The notes beneath the pieces were generated by a model, which was not told where the DNA came from, searched no databases, and was given only the letters and a program-made list of their open reading frames with translations. Position numbers and translations under genes: made by a program. Below, one piece after another: positions 12,673-23,393 of a stretch of DNA of 64,000 bases. This stretch comes from Cololabis saira. Lineage: Eukaryota; Chordata; Actinopteri; Beloniformes; Belonidae. The stretch's first letter is position 1; every line of letters starts with the position of its first letter. The DNA lies in assembly GCF_033807715.1 (NCBI RefSeq), contig NC_084607.1:248001-312000 (forward strand), in the 5' to 3' direction.

Positions 12673-15600
12673 AATTAAAGCTGCAAGCAGTGATGAACGG
12701 GCCCTCGCACTCACGGCCACCGCCCCCCATAAGCATATCAGAAATGACACCACCCACGACTTCCTATGTCAAACCATTCAAAAGTTATAGCAGAAAAAAG
12801 GGACAACCAATCAGAAGAAGGGGCGGGGCTAATTCAGGCCAATGAAGCTTAAGAACTCATTACAGAGTCCCATGACACCACCCACGACTTCCTATGTCAA
12901 ACCATTAAAAAGTTATAGCAGAAAAAAGGGACAACCAATCAGAAGAAGGGGCGGGGCTAATTCAGGCATGAAGGTCAAGGACTCCATAAAGAATCTGATG
13001 ACACCACACGACTCTCTATGTCAAACCATTCCAAAGTTATAGCAGAAGATCGGGACAACCAATCAGAAGAAGGGGCGGGGCTAATTAAGGCCAACGAAGC
13101 TCAAGGACTCCATACAGAATCTGATGACACCACCCACGACTCTCTATGTCAAACCATTCAAAAGTTATAGCAGAAAATCGGGACAACCAATCAGAAGAAG
13201 GGGCGGGGCTAATTAAGGCCAACGAAGCTCAAAGACTCCATACAGAGTCCCATGACACCACCCACAACTTCCTATGTCAAACCATTCAAAAGTTATGACA
13301 GAGAAAAGTATTCTAGGGGGCGCTGTTGAGCTGTTAGGCCACGCCCATTAATGCAAACCATGAAATATCAAATTTATCGCCAAGTCTGTCTTGCATGCCA
13401 AATTTGGTGACTTTTGGAGAACTATCAAATATGGACCAATCAGATTTCAAAATGGCCGACTTCCTGTTCGGTTTCGGCCATGGCTCCAAGAGACTTTTCT
13501 TTAAGTTGTGCCATGATACAGGTGTGTAGCGATTTTCGTGCATGTACGTCAAACCGTATTGTGGGGCTTGAGGCACAAAGTTTTCCGGGGGGCGCTGTTG
13601 AGCCATTTTGCCACGGCCATTAATGCAAACCATGAAATATCAAATTTATCGCCAGGCCTGGCTTGCATGCCAATTTTGGTGCGTTTTGGGGAACTATCAA
13701 ATATGGACCAATCAGATGAAGGGGGGGCACGCTTTTTGGCGTCTAGCGTCGCCACGGTAACACTTTTGAAAGAGAAAAGTAATGCGTGTAGTCGCAGGAT
13801 GGAGACGCACATTTGTACGTATAACACATCTGGGTTCACGATACGGTTCGGGCCGTATTAATTCTCGAAGGAATGGCATATATTGCTCCAAAATTACGTG
13901 ATTAATTCAGAATGTTCAAAATGGCCGACTTCCTGTTCGGTTTCGGCCATGGCGCCAAGAGACTTTTCTTTAAGTTGCGACATGATACAGGTGTGTACCG
14001 ATTTTCGTTCATGTACATCACACCGTATTCTGGGGCTTGAGGCGCAAAGTTTTTTCGGTCTGAACCAACCAGATGAAGGGTGGGCGCGCTTTTTGGCGTC
14101 TAGCGTCGCCACGGTAACGCTTTTGAAAGAGAAAAGTAATGCGTGTTGTCGCAGGATGGAGACGCACATTTTGATGTATAACACACTTGGGGGCACGTTA
14201 TGGTTCGGGCCGTATTAACTGCCAAAGGAATGGCATAAATTGCGCCAAAGTGACACGATTAATTCAAAATGGCCGACTTCCTGTTCGGTTTCCGGCATGA
14301 CTCCAAGAGACTTTTCTTTAAGTTGCCCCATGATACAGGTGTGTACCGATTTTCGTGCATGTACGACAAACCGTATGGTGGGGCTTGAGGCACAAAATTT
14401 TCTAGGGGGCGCTGTTGAGCCATTTTGCCACTCCCATTAATGCAAACCATAAAATATCAAATTTTTCGCCAGGCCTGGTTTGCGTGCAAAATTTGGTGAC
14501 TTTTTGGGCACGTTTAGGGGGGCAAAAAGGCCTTCCTTTTGTCAGAAAAATAATAATAATAATTAAAGCTGCAAGCAGCGATGAACGGGCCCTCGCACTC
14601 ACGGCCACCGCCCCCCATAAGCATATCAGACATGACACCACCCACGACTTCCTATGTCAAACCATTCAAAAGTTATAGCAGAAAAAAGGGACAACCAATC
14701 AGAAGAAGGGGCGGGGCTAATTCAAGCCAATGAAGGTCAAGGACTCCATACAGAGTCTGATGACACCACCCACGACTCTCTATGTCAAACCATTCAAAAG
14801 TTATAGCAGGAAATAGGGACAACCAATCAAAAGAAGGGGTGGGGCTAATTTTCACTAATTATGGTCAAGGACTCAATACCGAGTCCCATGACACCACCCA
14901 CGACTCTTTATGTCATACCATTCAAAAGTTATGGCAGAGAAAAGTTTTCCAGGTGGCGCTGTTGAGCAATTTTGCCACGCCCATTAATGCAAACCATGAA
15001 ATATCAAATTTATCGCCAGGCCTGGCTTGCATGCCAAATTTGGTGCCTTTTGGGGAACTATCAAATATGGACCAATCAGATGAAAGGGGGGCGCGCTTTT
15101 TGGCATCTAGCGTCGCCACGGTAACACTTTTGAAAGAGAAAAGTAATGCGCGTAGTCGCAGGATGGAGACGCATATTTTGATGTATAACACACCTGGGTG
15201 CACGTTACGGTTCGGGCCGTATTAAGTCTCGAAGGAATGGCATATATTGCTCCAAAATTACGTGATTAATTCAGAATGTTCAAAATGGCCGACTTCCTGT
15301 TCAGTTTCGGCCATAGCGCCAAGAGACTTTTCTTTAAGTTGCGACATGATACAGGTGTGTACCGATTTTCGTTCATGTACGTCAAACCGTATTATGGGGC
15401 TTGAGGCGCCAAGTTTTTTCTGTCTGAACGAATCAGATGAAGGGTGGGCGCGCTTTTTGGCGTCTACCGTCGCCACGGTAACGCTTTTGAAAGAGAAAAG
15501 TAATGCGTGTTGTCGCAGGATGGAGACGCACATTTTGATGTATAACACACTTGGGGGCACATTACGGTTCGGGCCGTATTAACTGCCCAATGAATGGCAT

Positions 15601-15908
15601 AAATTGCGCCAAAGTGACACGATTAATTCAAAATGGCCGACTTCCTGTTCGGTTTCGGCCATGTCGCCAAGAGACTTTTCTTTAAGTTGTGTACTGATAC
15701 AGGCGTGTAGCGATTTTCGTGCATGTACGTCAAACCGTATTGTGGGGCTTGAGGCACAAAGTTTTCAAGGGGGCGCTGTTGAGCCATTTTGGCACGCCCA
15801 TTAATGTAAACCATTAAATATCAAATTTTTCGCCAGGCCTGACTTGCATGCAAAATTTGGTGACTTTTTGGGCACGTTTAGGGGGGCAAAAAGGCCCTCC
15901 TTTCGTCA

Positions 15909-15977
<69 letters not shown>

Positions 15978-15978
15978 A
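15909..15978. repeat. GAAA microsatellite
   Basis: A pure AAAG/GAAA run between the last array unit and the terminal repeats. Confidence 0.95.
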
Positions 15979-16283
15979 AAATTCCTACAGATACAATAGG
16001 GCCTTCGCACTGAAGGTGCTCGGGCCCTAATAATGAAAAAAATAATACAAAGAATTCCTGCAAATACAATAGGGCCTTCGCACTGAAGGTGCTCGGGCCC
16101 TAATAATAAAAAAAATAATACAAAGAATTCCTGCAAATACAATAGGGCCTTCGCACTGAAGGTGCTCGGGCCCTAATAAAAATTCCTGCAAATACAATAG
16201 GGCCTTCGCACTGCAAGTGCTCGGGCCCTAATAATTCCTACAGATACAATAGGGCCTTCGCACTGCAAGTGCTCGGGCCCTAA
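15979..16283 (+). repeat. Five-fold repeated 3' terminus of the array element
   Basis: The terminal sequence AATTCCT(A/G)CA(G/A)ATACAATAGGGCC...GGGCCCTAA occurs five times, spaced 43-80 bp. Each copy can form a stem with GGGCC/GGCCC outside and, in the last two copies, GCACT/AGTGC inside. The duplicated termini are stacked only at this end. Confidence 0.85.
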
Positions 16284-16654
16284 TGAATAATAATAAAACA
16301 TAATTTTCGAAAGAATAGAAATAAACTAATGGAAATTGTAAATTACCTTTAATATGAATATTTCTATAAATATGTTTTTATGTCTCATTAACGTTATTTA
16401 AAGCCAGGCTTTTATTTTATTTATTAAGGAGACCGATATTTAGTGCTTTTATTTTGAAGGCGTCTCGCCGAGACATTGTAAACATCCAGTGCTTCGGACT
16501 TTAATGGTAAAAGTTTACTTAACTTATATGAATGTAGAAAGACTAACTCTATTTTATTGTATTCCTTTATAGCTCTTACAGTGTGTTTGCAGTGTATTTA
16601 TTGTACATCCAAGGAATAAAAACATCGTGAACCATCAGTTTGAGAGTCATCCAT
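16284..16654. other. No gene recognised
   Basis: AT-rich sequence between the array and a hAT fragment. I see no coding or repeat signature. Confidence 0.4.
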
Positions 16655-16757
16655 CATCAGTCAGGGCTACAGAAATTATTTTTTCTCTCTGTGCGGCCCG
16701 GTACCAGATGACCAACGGCCCGGTACCGGGTCGGGGCCCGGGGGTCGGGGACCACTG
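16655..16757 (-). mobile_element. hAT-type transposon end
   Basis: On the minus strand this begins CAGTGGTCCCCGACCCCCGG and continues with CGGTACCGGGCC repeats, the usual terminus of a hAT (Charlie-like) family. It abuts the L2 fragment exactly where the undamaged L2 copy continues. The other end is not seen. Confidence 0.6.
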
Positions 16758-17094
16758 GTCTATAGGATCAAAATAGTCTAGAGTCAAGTCAGAGCGTAGG
16801 GAAGTCGCTAAGGCTGAAGAAACGCCCACAGCCAGCTGGTTGATTTCTTCTCTAATTCTCGTGATTTTACTGTTAAAGAAGCTCATAAAGTCTTTACTAC
16901 TGAGAGCTGCAGGAATGCACGGCTCCACAGAGTTTTGACTCTTGTGAACGTGGGTTACTTTTGTCATCCTCTATTAACGTTGAATAATAAGCTGTTCTGG
17001 CTTTGCGAATGCCTTTTTTATATACTATTACAATATCTTTCCATTCACGATAGGAGTCTACAGACTTACAATAGTACCACTTCCTTTCTGTGGT
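16758..17094 (-). pseudogene. L2-type LINE copy 1, ORF2 linker part
   Basis: The minus strand matches, with a few differences, the region of L2 copy 2 at 30045-30385 (ORF2 linker between endonuclease and RT, including a PCIPAALSS.DFMSFFNSKITR segment). It is separated from the rest of copy 1 (from 18982) by an inserted Rex1-like LINE. Confidence 0.75.
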
Positions 17095-17247
17095 AACTTC
17101 ACATGAAAAAGGACCAAAACTCAGTCATCATATTTTGATTTTTTATCTCAAAAACTGGCAGGAACCAACCAAGTGGGCCTTTTCAACCTGGCCATAAAAG
17201 ACCATAGGCACCTGCCCACAGCGCCATCTCCTGACATGATGCATCAA
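17095..17247. other. Unassigned sequence at the 3' edge of the Rex1-like insertion
   Basis: This lies between the L2 break and the Rex1-like 3' tail. It was probably carried in with the insertion, but its origin is not recognised. Confidence 0.3.
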
Positions 17248-18763
17248 GGTCAAGGTTTACTTTATTAATCTCCCACGGGAGAAATTGGTCTCGGAGTAGT
17301 GCCCACAAGCTGCAGTACAGACAGACGCAGACGACACATTAACGACATCATCAACACCATTGTATAAAACAGCAAACAAGTCCAAATTGTTAAAAGACAA
17401 TGCTAGCATCATCAGTATTTTTAGCTTCACTGTACAAGATCACATAATTAGTTCTTAATCAATCCACATGGGCCCGCTTCTCTCAGCCCCCTATCTTCCC
17501 CCCCAACCATTCGGGGGAGCTTATTAATAAGTTTGACTGATTGTGGAATGAAGGAGTGCTTGTACCTATTGTATTTACACAGGGGGAGCCTGTATCTCCT
17601 ACCAGAGTTCATCAGCTCATACACAGGGTTCAGCACATGGGATGGGTCAGACAGGATCTTGTTGGCCTGCCGAATGGTAGGCCAACAGCGTACGATGGAC
17701 TCTATCGTCGCTCTATAAAAAATCAGCATGATGTTTCTGCAGACCCCAAACACTCTGAGCCTGCGTAAAAAATGGAGGCGCTGGTGGATCCTAACACAGA
17801 CATTTGTCACATGCGTGCTCCAGCTAAGATCCTTGTCAATATGGACGCCCAGGTATTTATAGGACGTGACCTGCTTGATGTTATCCTGTGATCCCCAATT
17901 GACTTTGGGTCCACCACAATCTCCTTGGTTTTCTTAATATTGATCTGCAGGTGGTGTTCATCACACCAGCCCACAAACCCGTCCACTCCAGCTGTATGAC
18001 TGCTGATGTCAGAGCTGCTTGTGAGTAGACTGAGGATGGCAGTATCATCAGAGAATTTCACCACATACTGGTCGGGTTGGGAGCTAACACAGTCATTTGT
18101 GTACAGAGTAAACAGAAAGGAGGAACTGACAGATCCCTGGGGGGCCCCAGTACTGCTTACTGTTGTATCTGAAAGTGCAGAGTTGAATCTCACCTGTTGC
18201 GGCCTGTCAGATAAAAATGAGAAATACCACTTAATTAAAAAGGGATTTGCATTTAACTTAACTAGTTTTCTAAGAAGGATGTCTGGATGGATTGTGTTAA
18301 AAGCAGAGCTAAAATCAATGAAGAGCAGTCTGGCATATGCAGCTGGACTCTCAAGATGCTTCAACATAAAGTGCAATAAAGTAGAGGCCGCGTCACTGGT
18401 GCTGCGGTCTCTAGTATACGCAAACTGAAACTGATCTAGAGATGGCTCCACCTCCCTCCGGAGCTCCGGAGCTGTTACAATCCTCTCTAGTGACTTGACT
18501 ACATTTGAGGTTAGGGCCACTGGCCTGTAATCATTATTCTCTAGGGGATGGGCTTTTTTGGGGACTGGGATTATGATCGACTTTTTCCAGAGCTCTGGCA
18601 CAGTGTGTGTATCCATAGAGAGTTGGAAAAGACGATGCCAGGCTGGTGTGAGCTCCTCAGCAAAGGATTTTAAAAGAAAAGCACACATGCCGTCTGGTCC
18701 TGTCGCTTTATTAGTGCGTATGGTTTTAAAAACCTTAGTCACAGAGTCTTGGTCTATAACCAT
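17248..18763 (-). pseudogene. Rex1/CR1-like LINE reverse transcriptase, 5'-truncated
   Basis: The minus-strand frame 18763-17807 contains the RT core: a KATGPDGM motif, then [22 protein letters not shown] (first catalytic Asp), STGAPQGS, and [10 protein letters not shown], where the usual xxDD catalytic pair is present. A second frame, 17810-17448, gives the C-terminal part (LRRLRVFGV, FYRATIESIV, SGRRYRLP...RYKHSFIP). An internal stretch after FYRATIES is missing. The 3' UTR runs to 17248. FSSAFNT is the stretch typical of Rex1-group elements. It is inserted into L2 copy 1, with flanks resembling a 12-base imperfect duplication. Confidence 0.75.
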
Positions 18764-18776
18764 TCTGTCATCACCC

Positions 18777-18915
<139 letters not shown>

Positions 18916-18981
18916 CATATATAGCTAAACCTATAAAAATCCCACAGCAAGACCCTTACATAAATACATATAGGCTACCAC

Positions 18982-19700
18982 ACTTTCCATTTTACGTACG
19001 TTTTGTTTCAACATGCGGATATCTGAATTATACCAGGGAGTTAAGCTCCTGTGGCTAGAAACCCTCCTTTTCAAAGGAGAAGCTTCATCTAAAGCTTAAT
19101 ACAAGAAATCAGCAGTGTTACTAACAAGAAAATCAACATCAGAGGTAGAACCCAGGTCACTGGCCTCTACTGCTTCACTATTTTCCACTGTGGTAAGATG
19201 AGCAATGGCCTCTTTAAATTTAGTAATAGCTTCATCAGAGAAACATCTGCTAAAATAATACCTCCTATTTTGCACTTCAACATCGACAACATTAAATTCA
19301 AACGTTATTAAATAATGGTCGGATAAAAGGGAGTTTACAGGTGACACCAACAGATCATCAGTTTCAACACCGTAGGTGAGAACGAGATCGAGAGTATGAT
19401 TAAAACAGTGCGTCGGTTTGTCCACTTTTTGTGAGATACCCATTGAATCTAGAAGAGAATCGAAAGCTAATTTAAGATTGTCGCTTTCAACATCCATATG
19501 ACTATTAAAATCACCCACTATGATGAATTTATCTGTACTGATCAATAATCCAGAAAGTAAATCTGAAAATTCAGACAAAAACTCTAGATATGCACCAGCA
19601 GGGGGCCGGTACACTACCACTAACACAACTGGCTTCTCTGATTTCCAGCTTGGAAATTTCAGACCAAGCGTGAGGAGAAAAACATATGGAGTCCGACATG
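18982..19700 (-). pseudogene. L2-type LINE copy 1, endonuclease part
   Basis: Minus frame with an exonuclease-endonuclease-phosphatase domain: [15 protein letters not shown], then FIIVGDFNSHMD (catalytic GDFN), then LDLVLTYG and LLSDHYLI (catalytic SDH). The DNA nicking activity starts target-primed reverse transcription. The upstream join near 19690 lacks the N-terminal part of the domain seen in copy 2 (31140-31340), so the copy has an internal deletion. Confidence 0.8.
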
Positions 19701-20279
19701 CTTTTGGCGTAGTTACACACCGAGACAATATTCATTTGGGTCACTTCCAACTGGCGAAGACGGGAGTCATTAGCTCCTACATGGATGATAACTTTACCAT
19801 ATTTACGATTACCCTTTGCCAGTAGCTTCAAATTTGCTTCTATGTCGCCCGCTCTGGCCCCCGGGATACACCTAACTTTGGTCGCTGGAGTCGGCCTCAC
19901 ATGTCTGACTATGGAGTCGCCAATCGCCAGGGTCGGCTTCTCAACGGGTGTGTCGCTGAGTGGGGAAAATCGGTTAGACACATGAAGCGGGTGGTGGTGT
20001 TTTGTGCGCCCTATAGGACTACGCTTCCTCCGAACCGTCACCCAGCCGCCCTGCCTGCCGGCTGCTCAGGAGCTGCAGGGGAGCGGCTGCTACAGGCTGG
20101 TCCGCCGCTAACTTAGCCTGGTTTGCTGACGTGTCTATCGGACTATGGTCAAATTGGCCCAACCAGACCTCTAACTGACTGAGCCTCGTCTCCAGCCCTG
20201 CAAATAAACTACACTTTAAGCACTTACCGTCTTCACTAAAGGAGGCAGAGGAATAGCTAAACATTTCACACACTGAGCA
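19680..20279 (-). pseudogene. L2-type LINE copy 1, ORF1 (esterase-like)
   Basis: Frame 20273-20019 contains a cysteine motif (MCEMF...GKCLKC) and a short helical region. Frame 20041-19690 contains an SGNH-esterase-like block: [12 protein letters not shown] (nucleophile GDS), then [12 protein letters not shown] (GAND block). CR1/L2 LINEs often carry such an esterase-like ORF1. Frameshifted, and fused after the MSDS segment to the endonuclease by deletion. Confidence 0.75.
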
Positions 20280-20472
20280 ACAAAGAGGTGAAACGGTGGG
20301 AGAAGGAGAGTCAATGCTAAGATGCTAACAGAGGCTAATGGACAGAAAATGTATCGGTGATTGGTGACAGTGAAAGTTGCGGGAAAGAAAATGAGCGAGT
20401 GTTGAAAAAAAGACAGAGATTCACCAGATATAGCGCTTTTTTAACAGAAAACAATCTAAGTTTAGACAAAAA
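20280..20472 (-). mobile_element. Probable 5' UTR of L2 copy 1
   Basis: It lies directly upstream of the ORF1 remnant and has no coding content. Assigned by position only. Confidence 0.35.
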
Positions 20473-20986
20473 AGGGGCCTCATCTATAAAGCTTGCTTGC
20501 GCAGAAAAAGCGCCTGAAAGTTGCGGAAGCTGCCATCTACGCAAAGCCTCGGGTCTAAAAAGAAAAAACTAACCGAAAAATCTGCTTATCTTTACGGCAA
20601 CTCGGACCCTCCCGTAAGAATTTACTTAAGACACGGGGAACTGGCGACGCAGGCTGTGAGGTGGTGAAATGAAGCCAGATTCATGTCATACTCTTAATAA
20701 TGTCATCACATATCACAACATATATCAGACTTAAAATAATAAAATAATAAAATAAAATAGCGCTGATCGTGTCCCTCTGTGTGTGAAGCTCAGTCAGGAC
20801 TCTGCTGCTGCTGGAGCTGCAGCCGCGGTGACACGCCGGGAACCTCCTCACACCCACCGCTTTAGGACAGAACAAATGAGGGGCTGCGTTTACGGAGCCC
20901 CACGGAGCCCCTAAAGGGACTCAGATTTTTTTTCATATATATGAGTTTTACGCGCGCGTGAAACCTTTACGTGCGGGTGTATGGTG

Positions 20987-21100
20987 CCTAAATTAGGGTC
21001 CCACGTTAAAACGACGCAGAGCCTACGGCGTAGGGTACGCGGCGACGCACACCTACGCCGTAGGCTCTGCGTTGGTGTAACGCGGAACCATAAACCCGCC
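20987..21100. mobile_element. Harbinger-like MITE (copy 1)
   Basis: A near-palindrome rich in CCTACGGCGTAGG-type arms, ending GTAACGCGGAACCATAAA. It shares its core and its right end with the element at 22536-22679. Classification to Harbinger is from general resemblance. Confidence 0.55.
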
Positions 21101-21950
21101 CTGAGCAGCTCTGAGGGGAGGGAGGAGGAGGGGGAGCGGGGGGTGAAGCGGGGCTGCGGGGCCGTTTTCGTATCGCTTTCATACAGTGTCTTGATAATTT
21201 GCAATTTAAGGCTGAGCCTACCGTTAGTTTTTAAACTGTAAAAAGTCAGGGAAAAAAAAACATGATTTTGAAAAGACGGGGGGACGTGTGTCCCCCTGTT
21301 GCGCCGGGGAACTCACGGCGTTTAGCGCAGCAACGGCATGCTGCCACTCACTCGCTTTATTTTATTGTATACTATTTATATACTTATTCTAACTTTTACT
21401 GTGACCACCAAATAATGTGGTTTTCCTGTCCTCCACATCATCTACAACATCTAGGTCTCCGTGAAAGTCAGTGTCACGGTGGCTGACACCCTCTCATTCA
21501 TTCTGACACCAAACAGGCTGCAGGAAGCCACTGCGCATGCTCAGTAGGCTCATCCATATGCATTTATGGGCGTGTGGAGGGCGGGATATGAGGCGGATTC
21601 AGCTGCGCAGCCTTCCAGCTGGACTGTGATTCATAAAGGAACGTTGCTTGCAAATCTGCGTGCACATGGTTTTATTGATCCGGATTTTTTTTTGCGCCCG
21701 GCATTTTCGGCTTTTGAGTGTACGTGCACTTTTAGTATGACTCCTACAGTGTTGTGCAAGTTCATACTTCTCATGAGCTAATTCAAAGTTCAGTTCACAT
21801 AGTTTAAAAATGAACAGTTCACGTTCATAGTTCACCATTTTCATTTTGAACTAGTTCAAATTCAGTTCATTTCAATATTTTTAGGTGAGAAGTACAAATG
21901 AACCCCCCCCCGCCCCATCCTAAAAGTGTTCACCGTATACCAGTGGTCTT

Positions 21951-22147
21951 CAACCCTGCAACCCTGTCCTGCATGTTTTAGATATTTTCCCCCAGAACCC
22001 TGATATAAATGACTGTCATTACCAGACTTGTGCAGACCTGGATTACAACCTGATGACGGCCATTAATTAGAATCAGGTGTGATGATGCAAGGAAACATGT
22101 AAAACATGCAGGACAGGGGTCCCGAGGACCAGGGTTGGAGACCCCTG
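21951..22147. mobile_element. Small MITE with CAGTGGTCTTCAACC-type ends
   Basis: The left end CAGTGGTCTTCAACCCTG mirrors the right end CCAGGGTTGGAGACCCCTG. The body contains inverted ACATGC.GGACAGG stretches. It is a short hairpin-type element common in fish and lies within the hAT element. Confidence 0.7.
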
Positions 22148-22535
22148 CTGAATACAATCATGTATTGTCCTAGTGGCGTTTCAACTTTATTCAGAGGCTG
22201 TAAATCTCCAACATTGTATTGCATTATCAATTTGTCTACCTGTTACTGGGAAATCAGACCTCTTGGTCTTTCTGGGAACTTTTTTGATTGTTAAGGACTC
22301 GCAGATATTTTCTCCCACTGGACTGATGCTTTAACTCCACATGACGTTTCAAATTTGAAGTTGACGAGGCAGACAACTTGTTTTCTCAGCGCAGGTGGAC
22401 ATAATTTGCACAGAAAGGTTAGTTTCCGTCAGATTCTTTGGGAGACGATGTGTAAAATTCCCGCAGATAAAGATAAGCGGATCATCATCTGACGGCTCGC
22501 TGACGCTGCGACTGCAACGTCTCTCTTCACCCGTC

Positions 22536-22679
22536 AAGGCTGATTTATGGTTCTGCGTTAAATCAACAGCAAAGACTACGGCGTAAGCTACGCAGCGACG
22601 CGAACCATACGGTCCGCACGCCGCGTACCCTACGCCGTAGGTTCCGCGTAGGTGTAACGCGGAACCATAAATCAGCCTA
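22536..22679. mobile_element. Harbinger-like MITE (copy 2)
   Basis: Inverted ends AAGGCTGATTTATGGTTC and GGAACCATAAATCAGCCT enclose CGTAGG-rich palindromes. Same family as 20987-21100. Confidence 0.7.
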
Positions 22680-23022
22680 CATTCGTAAAGACTGCACAGG
22701 GCTCGTCAAGTATTTTAAATGTGCGCGCTGGTGAAATGAGAAGGATTATTCCGTAATAATTGGACCTAAACAGTGAAGCTGAAACTCACATAATCTGAAC
22801 AGTTCAAATTCCAGTTCATGATCTGCAGAATGAACAAGTTCACATTCAAGTTCTTTATGTGTAAATATGTTGCGTTCAGTTCAACGTTCTCACAGAAATG
22901 AACGTGTTCAATGAACGCGTTCATTTGAACGCGTTCATGCACAACACTGGACTCCTACGCAATCCATTTTAAATGAGGCCCCTGAGCCTGCAAACTATGT
23001 GCAGCGGCAAAAGACCGCAACA

Positions 23023-23178
23023 CCAGGAAGTGACGCTATGCGTGACGGAGTACGTTACCCAATCAGCAAGCCAGCAAGAGCCAAGCTACAACAGCAGTTA
23101 ATAATTAACTCTAGAGTCTCTCACGGCGGCAACAGCACATCTCAGGTGAGGCTCAATCTGATGAGTCGCCATGGCAAC
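23023..23178 (+). promoter_or_regulatory. Candidate promoter of the Ig/LRR gene
   Basis: Upstream of the start codon at 23318 lie an ETS site (CCAGGAAGTGA, 23023-23033), a CCAAT box (ACCCAATCAGC, about 23057-23067) and a perfect RFX X-box palindrome (GTCGCCATGGCAAC, 23165-23178). No TATA box is evident. X and CCAAT (Y) boxes together are known from MHC class II promoters, but here the order and roughly 100-bp spacing differ. The site begins only about 30 bp after a transposon end. Inference from motifs. Confidence 0.45.
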
Positions 23179-23317
23179 GGACACACCCACCGCTCAAAGT
23201 CCACAATGATAACGATAGAGACAAACTCTGTCCATCAGGAGTGTGAACTTACTGATCAAGCAGGCAATAATCAGAAATACTTTTGTCCAGAATGAACCGT
23301 CCAACTGAAGCAGAGAG

Positions 23318-23393
23318 ATGAAGAACATGAACAGAATCATCAGTTTTATGCTTTATGGTCTGTTTTTGTGCTCCTCGGTTTTCTCTAATGATG
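23318..23393 (+). CDS. Exon 1: signal peptide
   Basis: ATG at 23318 opens a 25-codon frame with a hydrophobic core (SFMLYGLFLCSSVFS), a typical signal peptide. The donor is GGTGAGT at 23393-23399 and the exon ends in phase 1 (GAT G). The second in-frame ATG, three codons later, could also start. The next exon completes the codon as Asp and continues straight into the first Ig domain. Confidence 0.75.

Larger units (their letters stand above)
5076..16283 (+). mobile_element. 11-kb tandem composite of a non-autonomous repeat family
   Basis: The start motif TTAAAGCTGCAAGCAGC recurs at about 5077, 7264, 9923, 12675 and 14563, so five units of 1.9-2.75 kb lie head to tail. The true 3' end (a hairpin ending GGGCCCTAA) occurs only at 15979-16283. 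Inside the units are two smaller modules. One, about 130 bp, contains TGACACCACCCACGACT and ACCAATCAGAAGAAGGGG. The other, about 340-360 bp, contains CAAAATGGCCGACTTCC and CGTCGCCACGGTAAC. Open frames of about 111 (+) and 100 (-) residues recur in the longer module, but they follow repeat similarity and resemble no protein. No transposase is present. A shorter single copy lies inverted at 62491-63240. Both ends can form short hairpins and the 3' end is CTAA-like, which would suit a Helitron/Helentron-type element, but this is inference. Confidence 0.85.
21747..22949. mobile_element. hAT-type non-autonomous element with 8-bp TSD
   Basis: Ends CAGTGTTGTGC...GCACAACACTG are perfect inverted repeats. 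The 8-base direct repeat gactccta flanks it exactly (21739-21746 and 22950-22957), which is diagnostic of hAT insertion. Subterminal regions are rich in GTTCA/TGAAC motifs in both orientations, plausible transposase-binding repeats. No transposase frame; two further MITEs lie inside. Confidence 0.85.
20473..22992. mobile_element. DNA-transposon-like element with GGGGCCTCAT ends, host to nested insertions
   Basis: The left end reads AGGGGCCTCATCTATAAAGC and the right end is its inverted counterpart (AAATGAGGCCCCT at about 22970-22985). No transposase is present. At least four smaller elements sit inside. The target duplication is not clear, so the boundaries are approximate. Confidence 0.55.

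Noticed and set aside
6581..15582. Recurring 111-codon (+) and 100-codon (-) open frames in the repeat array at 6581, 9240, 10880, 13883 and 15247
   Set aside because: They recur because the DNA module recurs, both strands are open at once, and they resemble no protein. Changes between copies are not biased to synonymous sites as far as I can judge.
17533..18428. Plus-strand frames opposite the Rex1-like RT
   Set aside because: Antisense shadows of the reverse-transcriptase frame.
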